DNA of 64,000 nt from Dasyornis broadbenti (lineage: Eukaryota > Chordata > Aves > Passeriformes > Dasyornithidae), in NCBI GenBank assembly GCA_013397935.1, contig VZRN01003381.1, positions 467,874 through 531,873 on the forward strand, read 5' to 3'. A program made the translations under genes and the position numbers. The stretch's first letter is position 1; each line of letters begins with the position of its first letter. The notes beneath the pieces were generated by a model that saw nothing but the letters and a program-made list of their open reading frames with translations, was not told the DNA's origin and made no database searches. Below, piece after piece: positions 30,001-43,100 of this stretch.

Positions 30001-31084
30001 CCCCGGAAGAAGAGGACGGGTGTCAGAGCAATCAGCGGTGTGAAGAGCCCTGTGCTAACGACGAGGCAGCTGCCAGCCATGAGCACCTGCGATGGGCCAC
30101 TGGGCCACCAAACCTTGGCCATGGCAGGCATCCTGCCAGCACAGTGTGACAGTGCCACGTGCGAATGCCTGGGGTTATCGGCTGCTCACCAGCACCTGCC
30201 CCCTGCTGCCACCACTGCCACCACGGATGTGCCCAGTTTCCTCCAAGCCTCGTGGCCATCCTGCTGCCTTGGCCTAGCCCCAGTCTCGTCTCCAACCCAG
30301 GGCAACTCTCACCAGCTGACTCTGGCCACGGCTGTGCCCTTCCTGCAATATGTGGTGCTGATGGCGCAGGGGTGGCACAGAAAAACACTGCCTGCTCACA
30401 GCATGCTACTGCCCAGTCATGGCATGGAACTGCCCAGTGGCAGCTGTCCCTGCTTGGTCACGGCACCATTTGGTCACGGCACGTGTGTAGCTGGGCTGGA
30501 AGCCGCATGTGGAGCGCCAGAGCAGTTGGAGAGGGAACACAGTCCTGTCACTACACATGACAGTGGTCCCCACTGCCTGTGGCTGTCCTGCTCCTCCCAC
30601 TGGGAACCAGACACCTGCTGTAGGGAGGAAAGAGGCACCCACAGCACCACGGCATCCACAGAGCCCCTCTAGGTGTTCCTGCAAGCTGCAGAGCCTCAGT
30701 AGGCATATCCTGCAGGCACGGTAGGCAGGGAGCGCAGGCGGGGCAGGGCAGGCAGAAAGCACTTTGCTGTGACCTGGACTGGCTCCTGCCTGTTTGCTGA
30801 TGGCAGGGCACACCCTTGCCTATCATGAGGGAGCCTGAGGTCACTGGTGAGCACAGGGAAGGGTGCTCAGCAATTCCCAATGTCTCCTGTGAGGGACCTG
30901 CTGCGCCCACCAGCAGGAAACTGGGAGACTGACGGGACCACGTGCCCTTGTGCCCACTGTCCCATAGCAGGGCGGTGTGACACTGTGCTGAGCAGCAGAG
31001 ACAGACTTAGGAAATGCCCCAGGGGAGGCAGCAGGGTCCTGGCATGGCCCAAGGTACCCTCCAAGGCATCCTGGGCCCACAGAG

Positions 31085-31275
31085 GCATCACCGTGCCCAG
31101 CACAACTCATCTGCGTGACAGACGCAACGTTCCCCCTTCGATCCAGCCGCTCGCTCATGCTAATGACTGTCAACATGGAACAGAGGCCGTGAAGGGGAAG
31201 AAAATTACTCCCTGAAAGGAACTGACTGATCCCTGTCATTTCTCACAAAACCACTGACCTGTAAATATTTCATTA
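31085..31275. promoter_or_regulatory. AT-rich conserved-element candidate
   Basis: Mixed homeodomain-like (GCTAATGA) and TGTAAATATT motifs in a 190-base block of balanced composition, unlike the GC-rich surroundings. It may be an RBFOX3 intronic enhancer. Confidence 0.3.
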
Positions 31276-33119
31276 CCCCAAAAGCTGTGCCATCCATACA
31301 AAGCAGTGCCCGGCCCTGTGAAGGCACCAGGCGCAGAGCTCCTGGCTGCAGGGCAGTGGGGTCAGAATGCCCCAGGAAGGACGAGCCCTGCCCACCATGC
31401 CGATGTCAGGAGGTGGTGGGGGGTTGCTTATCCCCAAAGTGAGGCCATGGCTATCCCACAGAGAGCTGGGGGGCATGACAGGGATGGACCCTCTGGAAGA
31501 AGCAGTGAAGGAGTGAGGAGCTGCAGCGACCAGTGGCAGCAGCCTCTGCACTGAATGTCTTCATCACTGAAGTGCAGGGAGGGGTGAGAGGTTGGTAATG
31601 GCATCTGCCAGGAATGCTGGGGTGGGAAAGGAGTGCTCCTGCGAGCAGGCAGGACCTGAGGGGGAGGAGGAGGATGTGTAAGGGGAAGTAGGGCAGCCTG
31701 TTGGCATGGGAAACACCATTTTTCTGGGCTGCCACACACTGTCCCAACACTCTCCATTCATTCCCCTGCTCCTGCTCCTGCCTTTGGGCTCGCCTGAGTC
31801 CCAGCTAACTGAGCAAGGCATGCTGCTGCCCCTCTGCCCACGGGAGCCTGGGGAGGACAGGTGAAGTGGTGGTGACCACGTGACATCCAAGAGCGGGATG
31901 AGAGGCTGGCTTGGGCACACATCTACACACGCGTCCCCATCACCTCCGTCACAGGGCAGAAGGGGCCACGGTCCGGCCCCAGCTCCTGGCTCTGCCAGCT
32001 GGAAACTTTGGAGCTGAGGCTGCATGAAATATTCATGAAGTAAATGGTGCAATTTCATCTGCATTCAGCCAACTTCATGTATATTTCAGGGTATTATGAA
32101 ATGATAATGTTGTGTAACCGAGGCGAGACGGGGGTGCTTGGGGAAGCTCCTGGCCACCCCCGCCTGCCCGACCGACAGCTCCCAGCTCACCATGTACTGG
32201 TGCTGCTGCACCGGGAGGGACCGACGGCTGCGTCACCACCGGAGACACAGCAGGATCAGGCACAGCAGTGGAAGAAACAGAGCTCTGGGATGCACAGCCC
32301 TCTGGTTCCCTCCCAAACACAGCCTGACATTGCCAGTGGGGCCAGGCCTCACCCGTGGCAGCTCCTAGCATTGCCAGCAGCACCAGGGCACACCTGCAGC
32401 AGCCCTCGGTGGCATTCCTGGCACAGCTCTGCCTCCAGATCCACCAGAGCGAGTCAGGCCTGACTGATGCAGTGTTGGCCGGGATTCCCAGCAGTGTTTG
32501 GTCCCCAATGGCCACCAAAAGACTGGGACAAGTGGCACACGAGGTACAAGCTAGGCTCCAGAGCCCAGGGATGGGCTGGAGACAACCTGAGTCCTCATCA
32601 GCATCCTCCTGAGCTACCTGCCCCTCCTGAGCTCTGCAGGCACCAGAATGCCACATGCGGGTGCCAGTACATGGCAAGGCTCAGTGGTGACCAGTCTGCT
32701 GCTCCAGTGGGCCTGGGGGCAGCTCCCCCTGCTGGAAAGGGCTGGGGAACTGGAACCCTCGTGTGGAGCTGCCAGAGCCCAGCTGCATCCAGACAGCTCC
32801 AGACACTGTGATCAGTGGCATGAATGGCCACATCCACCGGCCTCGTACTTCCCACAAGCCCCACACCGGTTCCACTGTCATCCCCACATGTGGCCCCACA
32901 GTTCACAGGGCTCCAGGAACCCAGCTGAACCCTGGTCCTGCACCTGCAGAGCCCCTCAGACCCCAGAGCCCACCCACGGACCTTGTCACTGTCACATCAT
33001 CGTCACCATGCTGAGGCTCTGGCACAGCTGCCTGTGGCACTTGCTCTCCCGGCCGGTGTGGGCACTCAGGGCACCACAGACCCATGTGTGTGCCCGGACA
33101 GTGCTCGCACGTAGCCCTC

Positions 33120-33410
33120 TCTAATAGGCAGCCAGGAGCATAATTTTTCCTCTAATTACATATTCAGCACTTCTGAGAAAATGAGATTTTGGTAATTCAA
33201 TTGGACTGAGAAGCAGCGCTATAATAAAATGAAATTTGTAACAATCGCGCAGTTAAATTAGTTAAATGGAGAGGAAGGAGCTGTGGAAAATTGACCCCTC
33301 GATCTCCTAAAGACTAATCAGACATTTGAACTGAGTTGTGCTAACAAAGCCCCCAGGGTGTGCGGCACAAAGTGAGGGGAAACCAGAGACGTCATGAGAG
33401 AAGAACTGGA
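33120..33410. promoter_or_regulatory. AT-rich conserved-element candidate
   Basis: A 290-base block rich in TAATT, AATTA and TTAAATTAGTTAAAT motifs with low CpG. It forms a pair with the block at 33785-34000. Confidence 0.35.
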
Positions 33411-33784
33411 AAACAGCTGGGATCTTGTGCCGCAGAGGAGATGCTCCTGGTCCGGTCCTGGGGTGGGATGGGATGGCTTTGGCAGGGAGTGTGACAGGTA
33501 TGATGCTGGAGCCACGCCCGCTGTGGCACTGGCCATTGCCACGGCCTGGCCTCTGGATCCCGGCAATCGCCACTGTTCCCACCGGCTCCTGGAGACACAC
33601 CACATCCTTGCTGGGCGCACAGAGGGTGGTGTAGGGTCCCCTTCTGCCTGTGGGGACCATAGGGACATGGGCACACGTGCCTGGCAGTGGGACCAGCCCG
33701 GAGTGGGGACACCCGGACAGGGATGGCGCACAGCGCCCGGCTGGTGGGGAGAGAGGCATCCCACAGGCTGGAGGGGCTCTGCAG

Positions 33785-34000
33785 CAGGTACAACGTAATT
33801 AGCCTCAATATTTATCTTGTTGTTCGTCTTTTCTATTTTTTCTTGTAAAAGAAAAGGAGAAAAAGACGAGTTTCTCATTTGCAAGTTAATTAGTCTAATT
33901 ACCTCTAATTAAGGGCTCCCCACACAATGCAGATCACAAATAAGCTGCCACTGTCGCCTGCTCCAACTCTTCTCTCCCCAGTTTTGATTTTTCACAGGAG
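33785..34000. promoter_or_regulatory. AT-rich conserved-element candidate
   Basis: Contains three TTAATTAG/CTAATTA-type homeodomain sites within 80 bases (33885-33915), next to a T-rich run at 33810-33850. Confidence 0.35.
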
Positions 34001-35419
34001 CTGTTTGAAGGCTGTGGCTGGCGCTGCAGTGGGGAGATGCCAAGTGGATGCAGCCAGGGATGGATTGGACAGATGTGGGATCCCACAGTCTGGGACTGCT
34101 CGGCTCCATGGCCAGTGACTCCAGACATGCATAGAGATGGTCCCTCTGCTGCTCCCCTTGGGGGCCACGGCACAGAATCAGGGCTCAGTTCATTCCAGGG
34201 AACTCCAGCCTGGAGCCAGGACTCAGCTCATCACAGGCTCTCTGACCCTGCACCACAGCAGGACCCGTGTGTCCTTTCCCTGATTCCCTCCCTGGGAAGC
34301 TCGTGGCCACACAAGAGGCTTGGCTCACACCCCCCGACTGGCCCTGCTGCCGAAGGATGAGCTGGTTCAGCTGGTACGTGTGTGTCCTGCCAGGCAGCTG
34401 GAGCGAGGATGCAGCCAGAGCAGGGCTTAGACCCCGAGGCCTGAGCTCTGCTCCCACCAGCATGGTGGGAACGTCCCAGCCATGACCCACCCAGCCTGGC
34501 TGAAATGATGGGGATGGGAATATGCTGGAAAACATGGTCCCCACCAGACTCTGCAAGTGCTGACCCTGCCAGATCCCCAACCACTGCCTTCCCTGGCAGC
34601 ACTGGCCTGCACCAGCCAACACCAGAGCAGGCTGGATGCTCAGGGACAGAAAGTGAGAACCCGGGTGTGGACACTGGCTGGGCACAGCAGGGCTTGTATG
34701 GAATTTGGGAACTGCACCTGACTCCTGGCAGGCAACACCGAGGGAGGTGGTGCAGGTTAAAACCCTGCCAGGGTTGCCCATGGGCAGCGGAGGGGTGAGC
34801 CCTGCAGCAGCCCACAGCTCCCAGCCTGCAGATCCCAGTCCGGAGCTCCCAGCCTGCTCAGTGGCACTGGCATGTCACTGGGTCAGCAGCCATGGCATGC
34901 CACGACTGCAGAGCCCCTGACCACATGCTGCTAGGCTCACACCAGCACTGGGAAGATCCAGCTCCTTCCTCGGACATTTAGTTCCCTCTTGCGCCCAGGC
35001 ACCCTTCCCAGCCCTCTCAACACTGGCACTTCCTCACGACTCCCCACACCCTCCCAGCACCCAGCCCCACATCTGCCAGCTGCACTGAAGTGACTAATGC
35101 CCTTACTGGAGGGGCTACAGTGCCCCTTGGTGCCCCCGGCTCTTTCATGGAAGCCCATTATTCCACAGACACAGAGCCCCCATTCCTGTAGGGAGAGCAG
35201 CCAGTTAGCTAAGTGACCCTGAAGCTCATGGAGGTGCCCAGCAGCACCCAGCACCTCACCCAGCCCTGTCTGCAGACTGTGGAGCTGGCCTGGCCTGGGG
35301 GGCTGCACGGCAAAATCATATTTCAAAAACATTTTCCTATTTGGATGCTGGTCCCTGAGCGGGGGCAGCCCTGGGGCTGGGGGTGGTGGAGCCGGTGGGG
35401 GTAGCCTGCACCCGCTCTC

Positions 35420-35660
35420 CTAATTAGCCTTTCTTTGTTAACAACCCCCCCCAACTGCATGTGATGCTTTAAAGAATGACAGATACTAAATCTAATTTAA
35501 TCTACTCATTCACCCATCACTATAGCACAAAAATAGGAATATACCTATAAAAAGAGCATTGCCAGGCAGTGTGGGCCAAAATCACAGCTATTGTGGGAAA
35601 AGCAGCTTTGCAAAGCTAAAAATTAACGTCAGTGTTTTCAATATAAAAAGCCCCAAACCA
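35420..35660. promoter_or_regulatory. AT-rich conserved-element candidate
   Basis: Includes AATCTAATTTAATCTACTCATTCA-like AT-rich sequence, then TATAAAAAG and ATATAAAAAG. No gene is attached on either strand. Confidence 0.3.
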
Positions 35661-38600
35661 GAAAACATGTTTTTGGGGCTTTAAGGCCTGTCCTTACTGC
35701 GTGGGGCAGCTGCCACAGCATGGCCAGAGTCAGGAGCTGCTGTGCCAGGTCTTGCATCCGTGCGACGCACGAGCAGGGGGAGAAACCCGGTTTGAAACGA
35801 ACCCGCTGCTGCAACACGCGACAACACGGCTTGGAATAGACCCGTTCCCTAAAAATATAACATGCTAAACTTGGCAGCAGCCCTTTTGGAAAGGAATTTT
35901 CCAAGCAGGATTTGCAGAGGCTGTTTCCCGGCGGGCCAGGCACTGCTCAGCCAAGTCTCCTGTGCCGTGGTGTGACTATAGGCACCGGGGATGTTCCCGG
36001 CAAGGAGCATCTCAGGCGCAGCACTACAGTGGGGTTCAGCACACTGTACATCAACCTGTACTGGGGTCAGACCTGCATGTGGCTGGGGCTGCACCAGGGC
36101 CATGCCAGGGTAGAGCACTGATGCTGAGCCTCAGAGCCTGGGTCTGCTTTGGGTCAGTACCAAGACTCGTCCTGCAGCCATCACCTGCTCACTCACAACA
36201 GCAGAGATGCATTTCAAGCCGTGACTGACGCCTCTGTTAACAAAACGAAGCCACCAAAGGGTCCCTCCACACCCAGATCCCCACTGAGCAAGAGCCAAAT
36301 GTCCCTGCCAAGCCTCACTGAAGGACACAACGTTCCCACTGGCCCGGACTGCTCTGCTGCAGACATGCACCCACCCTCCTGTGGCCCCTGTCCTCCAGCC
36401 CTCCAGAAGTCCTGCTCTTGGAGCATGGCAGTGCCGGGGGAGTTCCTGGATGCTGTGCGGCTTCACCACCCAGAGCACCACAGACCATGTCTCCTGCAGC
36501 CAGGCCAGGGTGGCCACATGGAGGGAGTGGAGCCAAGTGAGCTGAGAGGCACCCACAGCAGCTGGAAGAGCCGCTGGCACTGCTGAGTCCACCCTGGTGC
36601 TGGAAGAACTGAAGTTTTGCTGAGAGCTTCATTACTTGGTCAATCCTTCAAATCCCAACAAAGCTGAAAATGCTGGGGCTGAGAGCTACAAAACATAGGC
36701 AGCATCCTTGGGAACTAATCCAGCCCATGCCACAGACTCGTTCTAGGAAGAGCACTGTCTGAAGAGGATGAGGGCAGTTACTGCACGCAGACCCCGGTGT
36801 GCCCCAGCTCTTGACCGACTGGCCAGCCCAGCAGACTCACTCCTGGCCACTAACCATGCACGAGCACTATCATGGTATATGTCCACCCCAGGTGCCTCCC
36901 TACAAACCCATACATAGACAGGGACCTGTAACCCAGGCGGTCAAAACCAAGTCCCCTCAGACCGCATGGCACAATCAGCTCAGGCAGAGTCAGTTGAACC
37001 CTCTCAGCTGTCCCTGCTACACAGAGCTGAGGCAAGCCAGCAGGCCAGAGCCAGCTCTGCAGCAGGCACATGCCCACAGGCAGAAGCAGCATCGCTCCCT
37101 GTGTGCTCCTACGGTGCAGGCGGCACAGGTGGACACGTCTAAAACCCAGAGCAAATTAAGAGCTAAAGCAGGTGCCAGGCACGCCCATTGAGGGGCCCGA
37201 CGGCAGCGCATGCCCCGTGCCCCTGCCCCACGTGACAGCCGCCAGTGACGTCCCTCTCCCTGATGCCTCGCTGTGACATGCACCAGGAACACCCGACTGC
37301 AAGCACTGGGTGCAGAACCTCTGCAGGGGATAAACCCCAGGAAGAGGATGGAGATTTTCACCTCCATCGTGCTCATAAGCTGGGTGAAAACCCAACTCCA
37401 AATCCTGTAATAAAACCCTCCTCCTGGCTTGCAAGTCCAGAGCTGCTGCCAAGGAGCAGGAGGCTTCTGGGAGAGCAGGGAGGAAGAGATACAGAACACA
37501 ATGGTCAAATCAAACCAGGCAGGGTGATGGGGGAACTGGGAGTTGCCAGGTGCAGAGCCGTACATCCAGGAAAAGTTGCTGCTTCCCAGGGACCCCCAGC
37601 TCCACCTTGCCCAGCCCTGTGGGCACTGGGAGCACCCATCTGCCCACCATGCTGTCGCCCCCGTTGCCGTCAGACCCAGGCCAATCCATGCCAGAGTGCT
37701 CTGCAGGGCAAGAGAGCACCACAGCTGAGCCCCTCGTGTAGCCAGGGACAAGGGGATCCCAGCTGGAGGGGGACATCTCCCATGCTGCAAGAGAGGCTCC
37801 GGGCCCTGCACTGGCTGCCAGCCCATGTGCTCCCTTCATCAGGACAGAAACCATCCCCCAGACAGACCGGGGCTCAGGGACGGTTTTTGCTCAGTGTCAG
37901 ATGTGCAGTAGCCACAGGGACCTCGGTGCAGCCCTGGGAAGCCAAGATCAAAATCCAGCACAGCTCTAGCTCTCCCTGGGCTCTGCCTGCAGGAGGGTGC
38001 AATAAATCACACACCCGCCTCGGCAGCCCCTGCCGCAGCCCCCATGTGCCCCGCTCGTGTAACCAGCACCGGCTTCCCCAGCCCCACCACCAGCGCAGGA
38101 GACAGCGACCCTGGGCCTCGCCATCCCCACCACCACTGGCCATGCTCTGGCCACGACCCCACTCGGACACAGGCCACAGACATCCCAAGGGACCAAACAC
38201 TCCACCGCCCTTCACGCTGGGGTGGAGGATTGGCACCTGTGTGCCTGTCCTCACTGCTGGGTGAACTGTGCTGGCCATGCCAAGTGCAGGGAGGATGCCA
38301 TGAATTTTTAAACTCCTGAAAGCACAAATGGAGTGCTTTGCCTGGCTGGGAGACGGGATTTCCGACACAGCACAGAGGCATTTGAAGAAGATGCTGCCTC
38401 TCCCAGGCTGCACTTCCCCCGGGATGATGGGCCTGGAAGCCTGGCACTCGGGGTCTGACGCAGGAATCAGGGCAGCCCTATGGGACAGCAAAACCATGGC
38501 CAGGGTGAAGGACCAAATTGACAGCCTCAGGACTCTCCGTCTGGGCCGCCCAAGCCTGGCACCCACCTGGCGCCACATTCCCCCAGTCCCTCTGCAGCAC

Positions 38601-38671
38601 CGTCCTGTGACAGTGGAACAAACCCACGCACGCCTGACAGCGCAGCCCGGCTGTGGACACGCACGGTGTGA

Positions 38672-38706
38672 GCACACATGCATACGTGCACACGTGTGCA
38701 CGCACA
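38672..38706. repeat. 35-base alternating purine-pyrimidine tract with 18-bp perfect palindrome
   Basis: Every step from 38672 to 38706 alternates purine and pyrimidine, mostly CA/TG/CG, favouring Z-DNA. Inside it, CGTGCACACGTGTGCACG (38685-38702) is a perfect palindrome with an E-box CACGTG at its centre. Confidence 0.85.
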
Positions 38707-39087
38707 AGCTCATCACCTTCCCTTCTCTCTGGAGGCTGCTCAGGCCACGCAGGAGCCTCATTCCTTTATCCGAGCATCCATCATTGCCAAGCGGCAGCAG
38801 CGCTGAGGCGGGGAAGAGATGGACCCGTGCTGGCGGCTTTGCCTGCCGCACTCCCATGCCTCTGCCCTGGCCGTGCTCCCGCCGCCTCGGCGGGGAAACC
38901 AGAGAAACCCCCAAAAGCTGCAGCTGAGGACCCGAGCTGCCACCGCAGCACAACTCCTGGTGCCGCGGGGCTGGAGTGGGGAGGCTGGGAGGAAGCTGTC
39001 AAGCTCTTACCCTCTGCCGAGAGGGAACCAGCCAGAAACACGTGTGAACCGGAAAGCAAAAAAAAACCCCCGGAGAGGGTGGCTTAC

Positions 39088-39189
39088 CTGTTGGAGGTAG
39101 AGGAAGGCTGGAGGACAGGGGAGAGAGTGAGGAAGCATGCCTGAGTTGGAGACAAGGAGGCAGCCCGAGTTAGCCATGGAGCACAGCAT
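39088..39189 (-). CDS. RBFOX3: candidate alternative N-terminal exon of RBFOX3
   Basis: An ATG at 39189 opens 34 codons (MLCSMANSGC... ending FLYLQQ) that reach a strong donor CAACAG|GTAAGC exactly at a codon boundary. The shared exon at 27094 begins GGT AAC CAG in the same phase, so splicing gives ...LYLQQ-GNQDATAPPDA-MAQPYPP, built like RBFOX1 N-termini that end ...IQ before GNQE. The exon lies at the edge of a CpG island on the correct strand. A second ATG (M5) has GCTCCATGG context. Either the whole exon is 5' UTR, or it adds 45 residues to the usual start. Confidence 0.5.
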
Positions 39190-40140
39190 GTGTCGACAGG
39201 TAGCCGTGGAGCTGTTCGCGGGTCCGTCCTCTTCCGCACACTGCTATCCACCGCTATCCTCGTCTTCCCGGCTGGCCCCTCGGGCTCTCCCCTCCTCGCC
39301 GTCCCTCCCGACCCCTCGGCGCTAGTTAGGAGGGTTCATCTGCGGCAGGCCGGCCGCGCCGCCGCCGGAGCAGCGCTCGGCTCTTCACTTCGGGGCCATT
39401 AGACACTGGCACTGAGCGCGCGGTCTGCAAAGGGTGTGCGTGAGCCAGAGCGGAGCGGGAGAGAAAGGAAGGGGAGGAGGAAGGAGAGAGGGCTCGGGAG
39501 CGAAATAAAAGGGGTGGGAGTTGGAGGAGGAGGGGGAGTCCCCTGTGCATTCAGACATCAAACAGAGCTCTGTATAAAATGAAGAGAATCCGTAATGACA
39601 TGAGAACAGCTGATCCCGCACTTAACCCCTCCACCGCCGCCGCTTGCAGATGGCTTCCCCGCCGCCCTCGCCACCCCGGCCACACGCTGGGGAAGCAGCC
39701 GGGCAGGATGGGGCCGAGCGGGCAGAGCCGTCACCCTTCCCAGTGCTGGCTCCCAGGGGAAGAAGGGTCTTACCGAGAGTTTTGGTGGTGCAACACGGGT
39801 GCCGCGGGAAGTCGTGCGGAGCAGCCGGCAATTGCAGCCGCGCAGCCCCCGCGGTGGCAGGGCTGCCGCGGGACTCCCCCATGCACACACCGCCGGACAC
39901 GTGCACACGCGCCACGCTCTCGCTGCGAGCCGCCGCGGCGCTGGCGGGGACGCGGGAGCCATGCAGCAGCCCCAGCTCCGCCTCCCCGGGAGCCACCGGC
40001 CCGCTCCTGCCTGCAGCCACGCGTGGCCCCAAAGACACCGCGGGCAGGGTCGGCAGCCCGCAGCATTCCCTGCCGGAGGAACCGCGGCCGCAGCCTCACC
40101 GCTGCCTGCATGCCCCGGGCACCGCCGCTCAACCCCGCCA
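39150..40140 (-). promoter_or_regulatory. RBFOX3: CpG island, candidate alternative RBFOX3 promoter
   Basis: CpG-dense DNA (with a CCGCGCCGCCGCCGG core near 39355), a CT-rich stretch on the minus strand (39430-39540), and a minus-strand donor 60 bases below it. No plus-strand gene is evident. It is the strongest CpG island in the RBFOX3 intronic region. Confidence 0.5.
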
Positions 40141-40144
40141 AGGT

Positions 40145-43100
40145 GTGGAAGCCCCAGGCTGGGCCCTGTTAGCCCCCCACTCGCCTGCCAGTCCCACAGG
40201 CATGGAGGGCTGCGGGGACCCCTGCACCTGGGGGTGACATGAGAGGCCCTGCCCACTGGCTCTGGCTTCCCTGCGCTCCCCAGAGCGATGGGGATCCTCT
40301 GCCACAAGAACCATCTGCTGGCGGGCAGGGGTCAGCCCTGGCAGAGCTCGAGCGGTGCTTTGGTGTTTCCAAAGGGCCTGCGGTGCTGCAAGCAGCCCTG
40401 ACGCATCCACACCACACTCACCGCTGTCACAGCTGCCATGGCAATAGCCTACATGCCAGTGCCCGCGAGGGACGGCCGGCGTGGGCACACACGCGTGCTC
40501 GCTCCGCTCCCCGTCCCACCTCGCACCTCCACCCATCAGGGCTCCGCAGCAGCCCTGGCACTTCCACGGGGGTCCCTCCCTGGTGCCCCACACCTCGGCA
40601 CTGCATCATGCCCAGCTCTGGAGCCATGGCAGCACCGAGGCTGCTAGAATGGCGCTGTGCTGGGGCATGTGGGAAACGAAACCTGGGCTCGGCTCAGTTT
40701 CCATCTTGGCCAAATGTGATGCACAAAGGCACGGCTGTGCCAGCAGCTGCTGATGCTCCGTCTCTGCCGGAGCCTCCAGCACACGACCAGCCGTTTGGAG
40801 CTGGGATTTTCCACAGTATCCCCAGGCAGAGTGACATGCTGCAGTGTCCTGGTACACTCGCAGCAGTTCCTGCTTCTGCTGCAGACACTCCAGAGCAGCA
40901 GCGTGTGGCATGGCCAGCCTGGAGCCACAGGGAAAACCTGCTGCAAACAGCTCTGGAAGAGCCATCCTGAGAAAGTGGTGTCTGGGGCCAAGGGAGTGCC
41001 AGCCCCTTCCAGGGGGTCCTGAGGCTGGGAGGACCACACTCCAAAGGGACCGCAAGGTGCCAGATTGGGGAGGGCATGCCCAGCCAGGGGGAGGCTTTGT
41101 CGCCACCATCACCTTGTGGCACCGGGCGCCGAAAGGGTCCAGCAGTGACATTTGCTGCCAACAGCATTCCCAGGCACTGCTCCCTGTGGCTGTCCCACCA
41201 TGGCTGCTCCCCTCCAGCTCCAAGGACCACAACAGATGCAGTGGCTCCTCCGGGCACACTGAGGTGCTCAGACCCCACATTCCTGCTTGTCTCCAGCTTC
41301 CCTTCCCAGGGACCCCCATGCCCTTGGTGCCGTGCTCTCCTGTGCACTCCAGCACCTGGGGAGCACCTAGAGCATGTGGGACAGCTCTGTAAGGGACAAG
41401 TGCATCCCTCCATAGCCCTTCAGGCAGCTGAGGGGAGAGGGGCTCCCCCAGGAACCTGCACGCACCTGGGCACCACACAGACCCTGGTGCAGAGTGAGGG
41501 ACACACTGAGCAAGCCAACAGGCAGCTCCTAAGGCCGTGGGTCGGTCTGGCTCCAGCACAGCTCCTGGAGGTGACAAGGGCAGGCACTGCCAGGCACACT
41601 GGCCTTGCGGTGCCCAACTAAGCAAACCACGTGAGGCAGGAAGCGGCTCCAGGATGAGGTAATCTGCCCATCCTCCCCCGCGATGGAGCCTGGCTCCAGC
41701 CAGGGTGACTCAAAGGCATTCCTGGCCAGTGGCAGCACCACAAGCACTGGCACTGCCCTGAGCCAGCAGTGAAATGGGCACAGCTCTGGGAGCTGAGGAG
41801 TGTTGGAAGTCTCCTCTCTCCCTCCTCCCGCCATCACCAATGTGTGCCTGGCTGCAGAGATACCCCTCTGCAGCGGGGAGCCCGAGGGACACGGGCCTGA
41901 CACGGCGACACCGACCCCCCAGTCAGCTCCAGTGGGAAACACCTTGCTGGCCATCACTGTCTGGTTTCTCTCACCCTGCTGCTCACAGTGACATTGTGCC
42001 ACAGTCCCAGCCAACAGCACGGGTGGTGGCACCAGGGCTGCGCCCAGCCCCGTGGAGCTGCAGCCCCAGAGGAGCACCTCCGAAACTGAAGTCTCCTGGA
42101 ATGAAAGTTTATTTATCTGTTTAATTAAGATGCGCTCACCAGGCGCACAGGCCCCGTTCCATCTGTCTCACTTACAGCCGCGTCCCAGTAAAATTAAACC
42201 TAATAAATATCAGCAGAGGGAAAGCAAAGGGCACGTGTGAGATATACGATCAAAGGCAGAAGTTGCACAGGGCTGCAGTTCTCAGCACATCTCTCTCTGC
42301 CCTTTGGGGCTGGGCTGGCGCTGCGCTCCCCCACGCAGGATGGGGCTGCCTTTCCTTCAAATCAGCACAATTCCCAGGTTTTTTTTTATTTCAAATGAAC
42401 CCTTGAAGGCTCCTTGGTTTTGTTTTCTGGAAGAGGGAGAACAACATGGCACAGGGACAGGATTGGTCTTGGCCACTCTTCTGGTGCTGGAGCCAAGGGA
42501 CAGAGCCTGCATGGGGAGCGCTGGTGGGCAGAGGCCCCCCAGACCACTGGGGGAACTTGCCAGGGACAGTGCAGCACATCTGGCTGCTCCAGGCACCCAG
42601 GATGTACCCACCATGCACTCGAGAGCTGTTGGGAGGTGTCCAAGGCAGCCAGTGGCAGTGCTGTCAGCTCCTGAGGAAATACCAGAAAACCTCAGCTCTC
42701 CTCCAAGGCACACTCCACCATTTGGAAACTTTATCTACCAGGAACGAGGCCCAGAGGTCTGCCCAGAGCCCTGTCCCCCCAGCCCCGCTGAGCATGTGGT
42801 GTCACGCAGGCCGGCAGCGCAGCGTGGCTGTGGCACATCCAGGTGCAAACGCTGCACCAAGCCTTGAGCACGCGTCAGAACTGCTGCCTGCCCAGGGCTG
42901 TCCCAAGTCCATGTCCAGATCCTGACCCACAGGATGCAATGGGAAATCCAGCGCCTGGCACTGTGGTCCTTACTGGGACCCCCTGCCAATCCTCTCCCAG
43001 CTGAGCGGGATGATGCAGTGCCCATGGGCCTGCTGTGGGGACACGACACACAGCCACGAGGGGACCGGGTGTCCCAGGGACTGCCGGTGTCCGGTGTTTA

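Larger units (their letters stand above)
27095..39087 (-). other. RBFOX3: RBFOX3 5' intron, segment 1
   Basis: About 12 kb with no recognisable exon of another gene on either strand. GC-rich DNA is interrupted by AT-rich islands: 27555-27625, 28725-28800, 29735-30000, 31085-31275, 32020-32125, 33120-33410, 33785-34000 and 35420-35660. The intron is bounded by the acceptor at 27095 and the strong donor at 39087. Confidence 0.6.

Noticed and set aside
37874..38953. 359-codon open frame, minus strand
   Set aside because: It overlaps the Z-DNA-like repeat and a comparable plus-strand frame; no protein family signal.
40404..40440. Possible RBFOX3 N-terminal exon MAAVTA ending at donor GCG|GTGAGT (40421)
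   Set aside because: In phase with the shared exon and with a good ATG context, but only six codons. About this many random donors are expected in the intron, and it lies outside the core of the CpG island.
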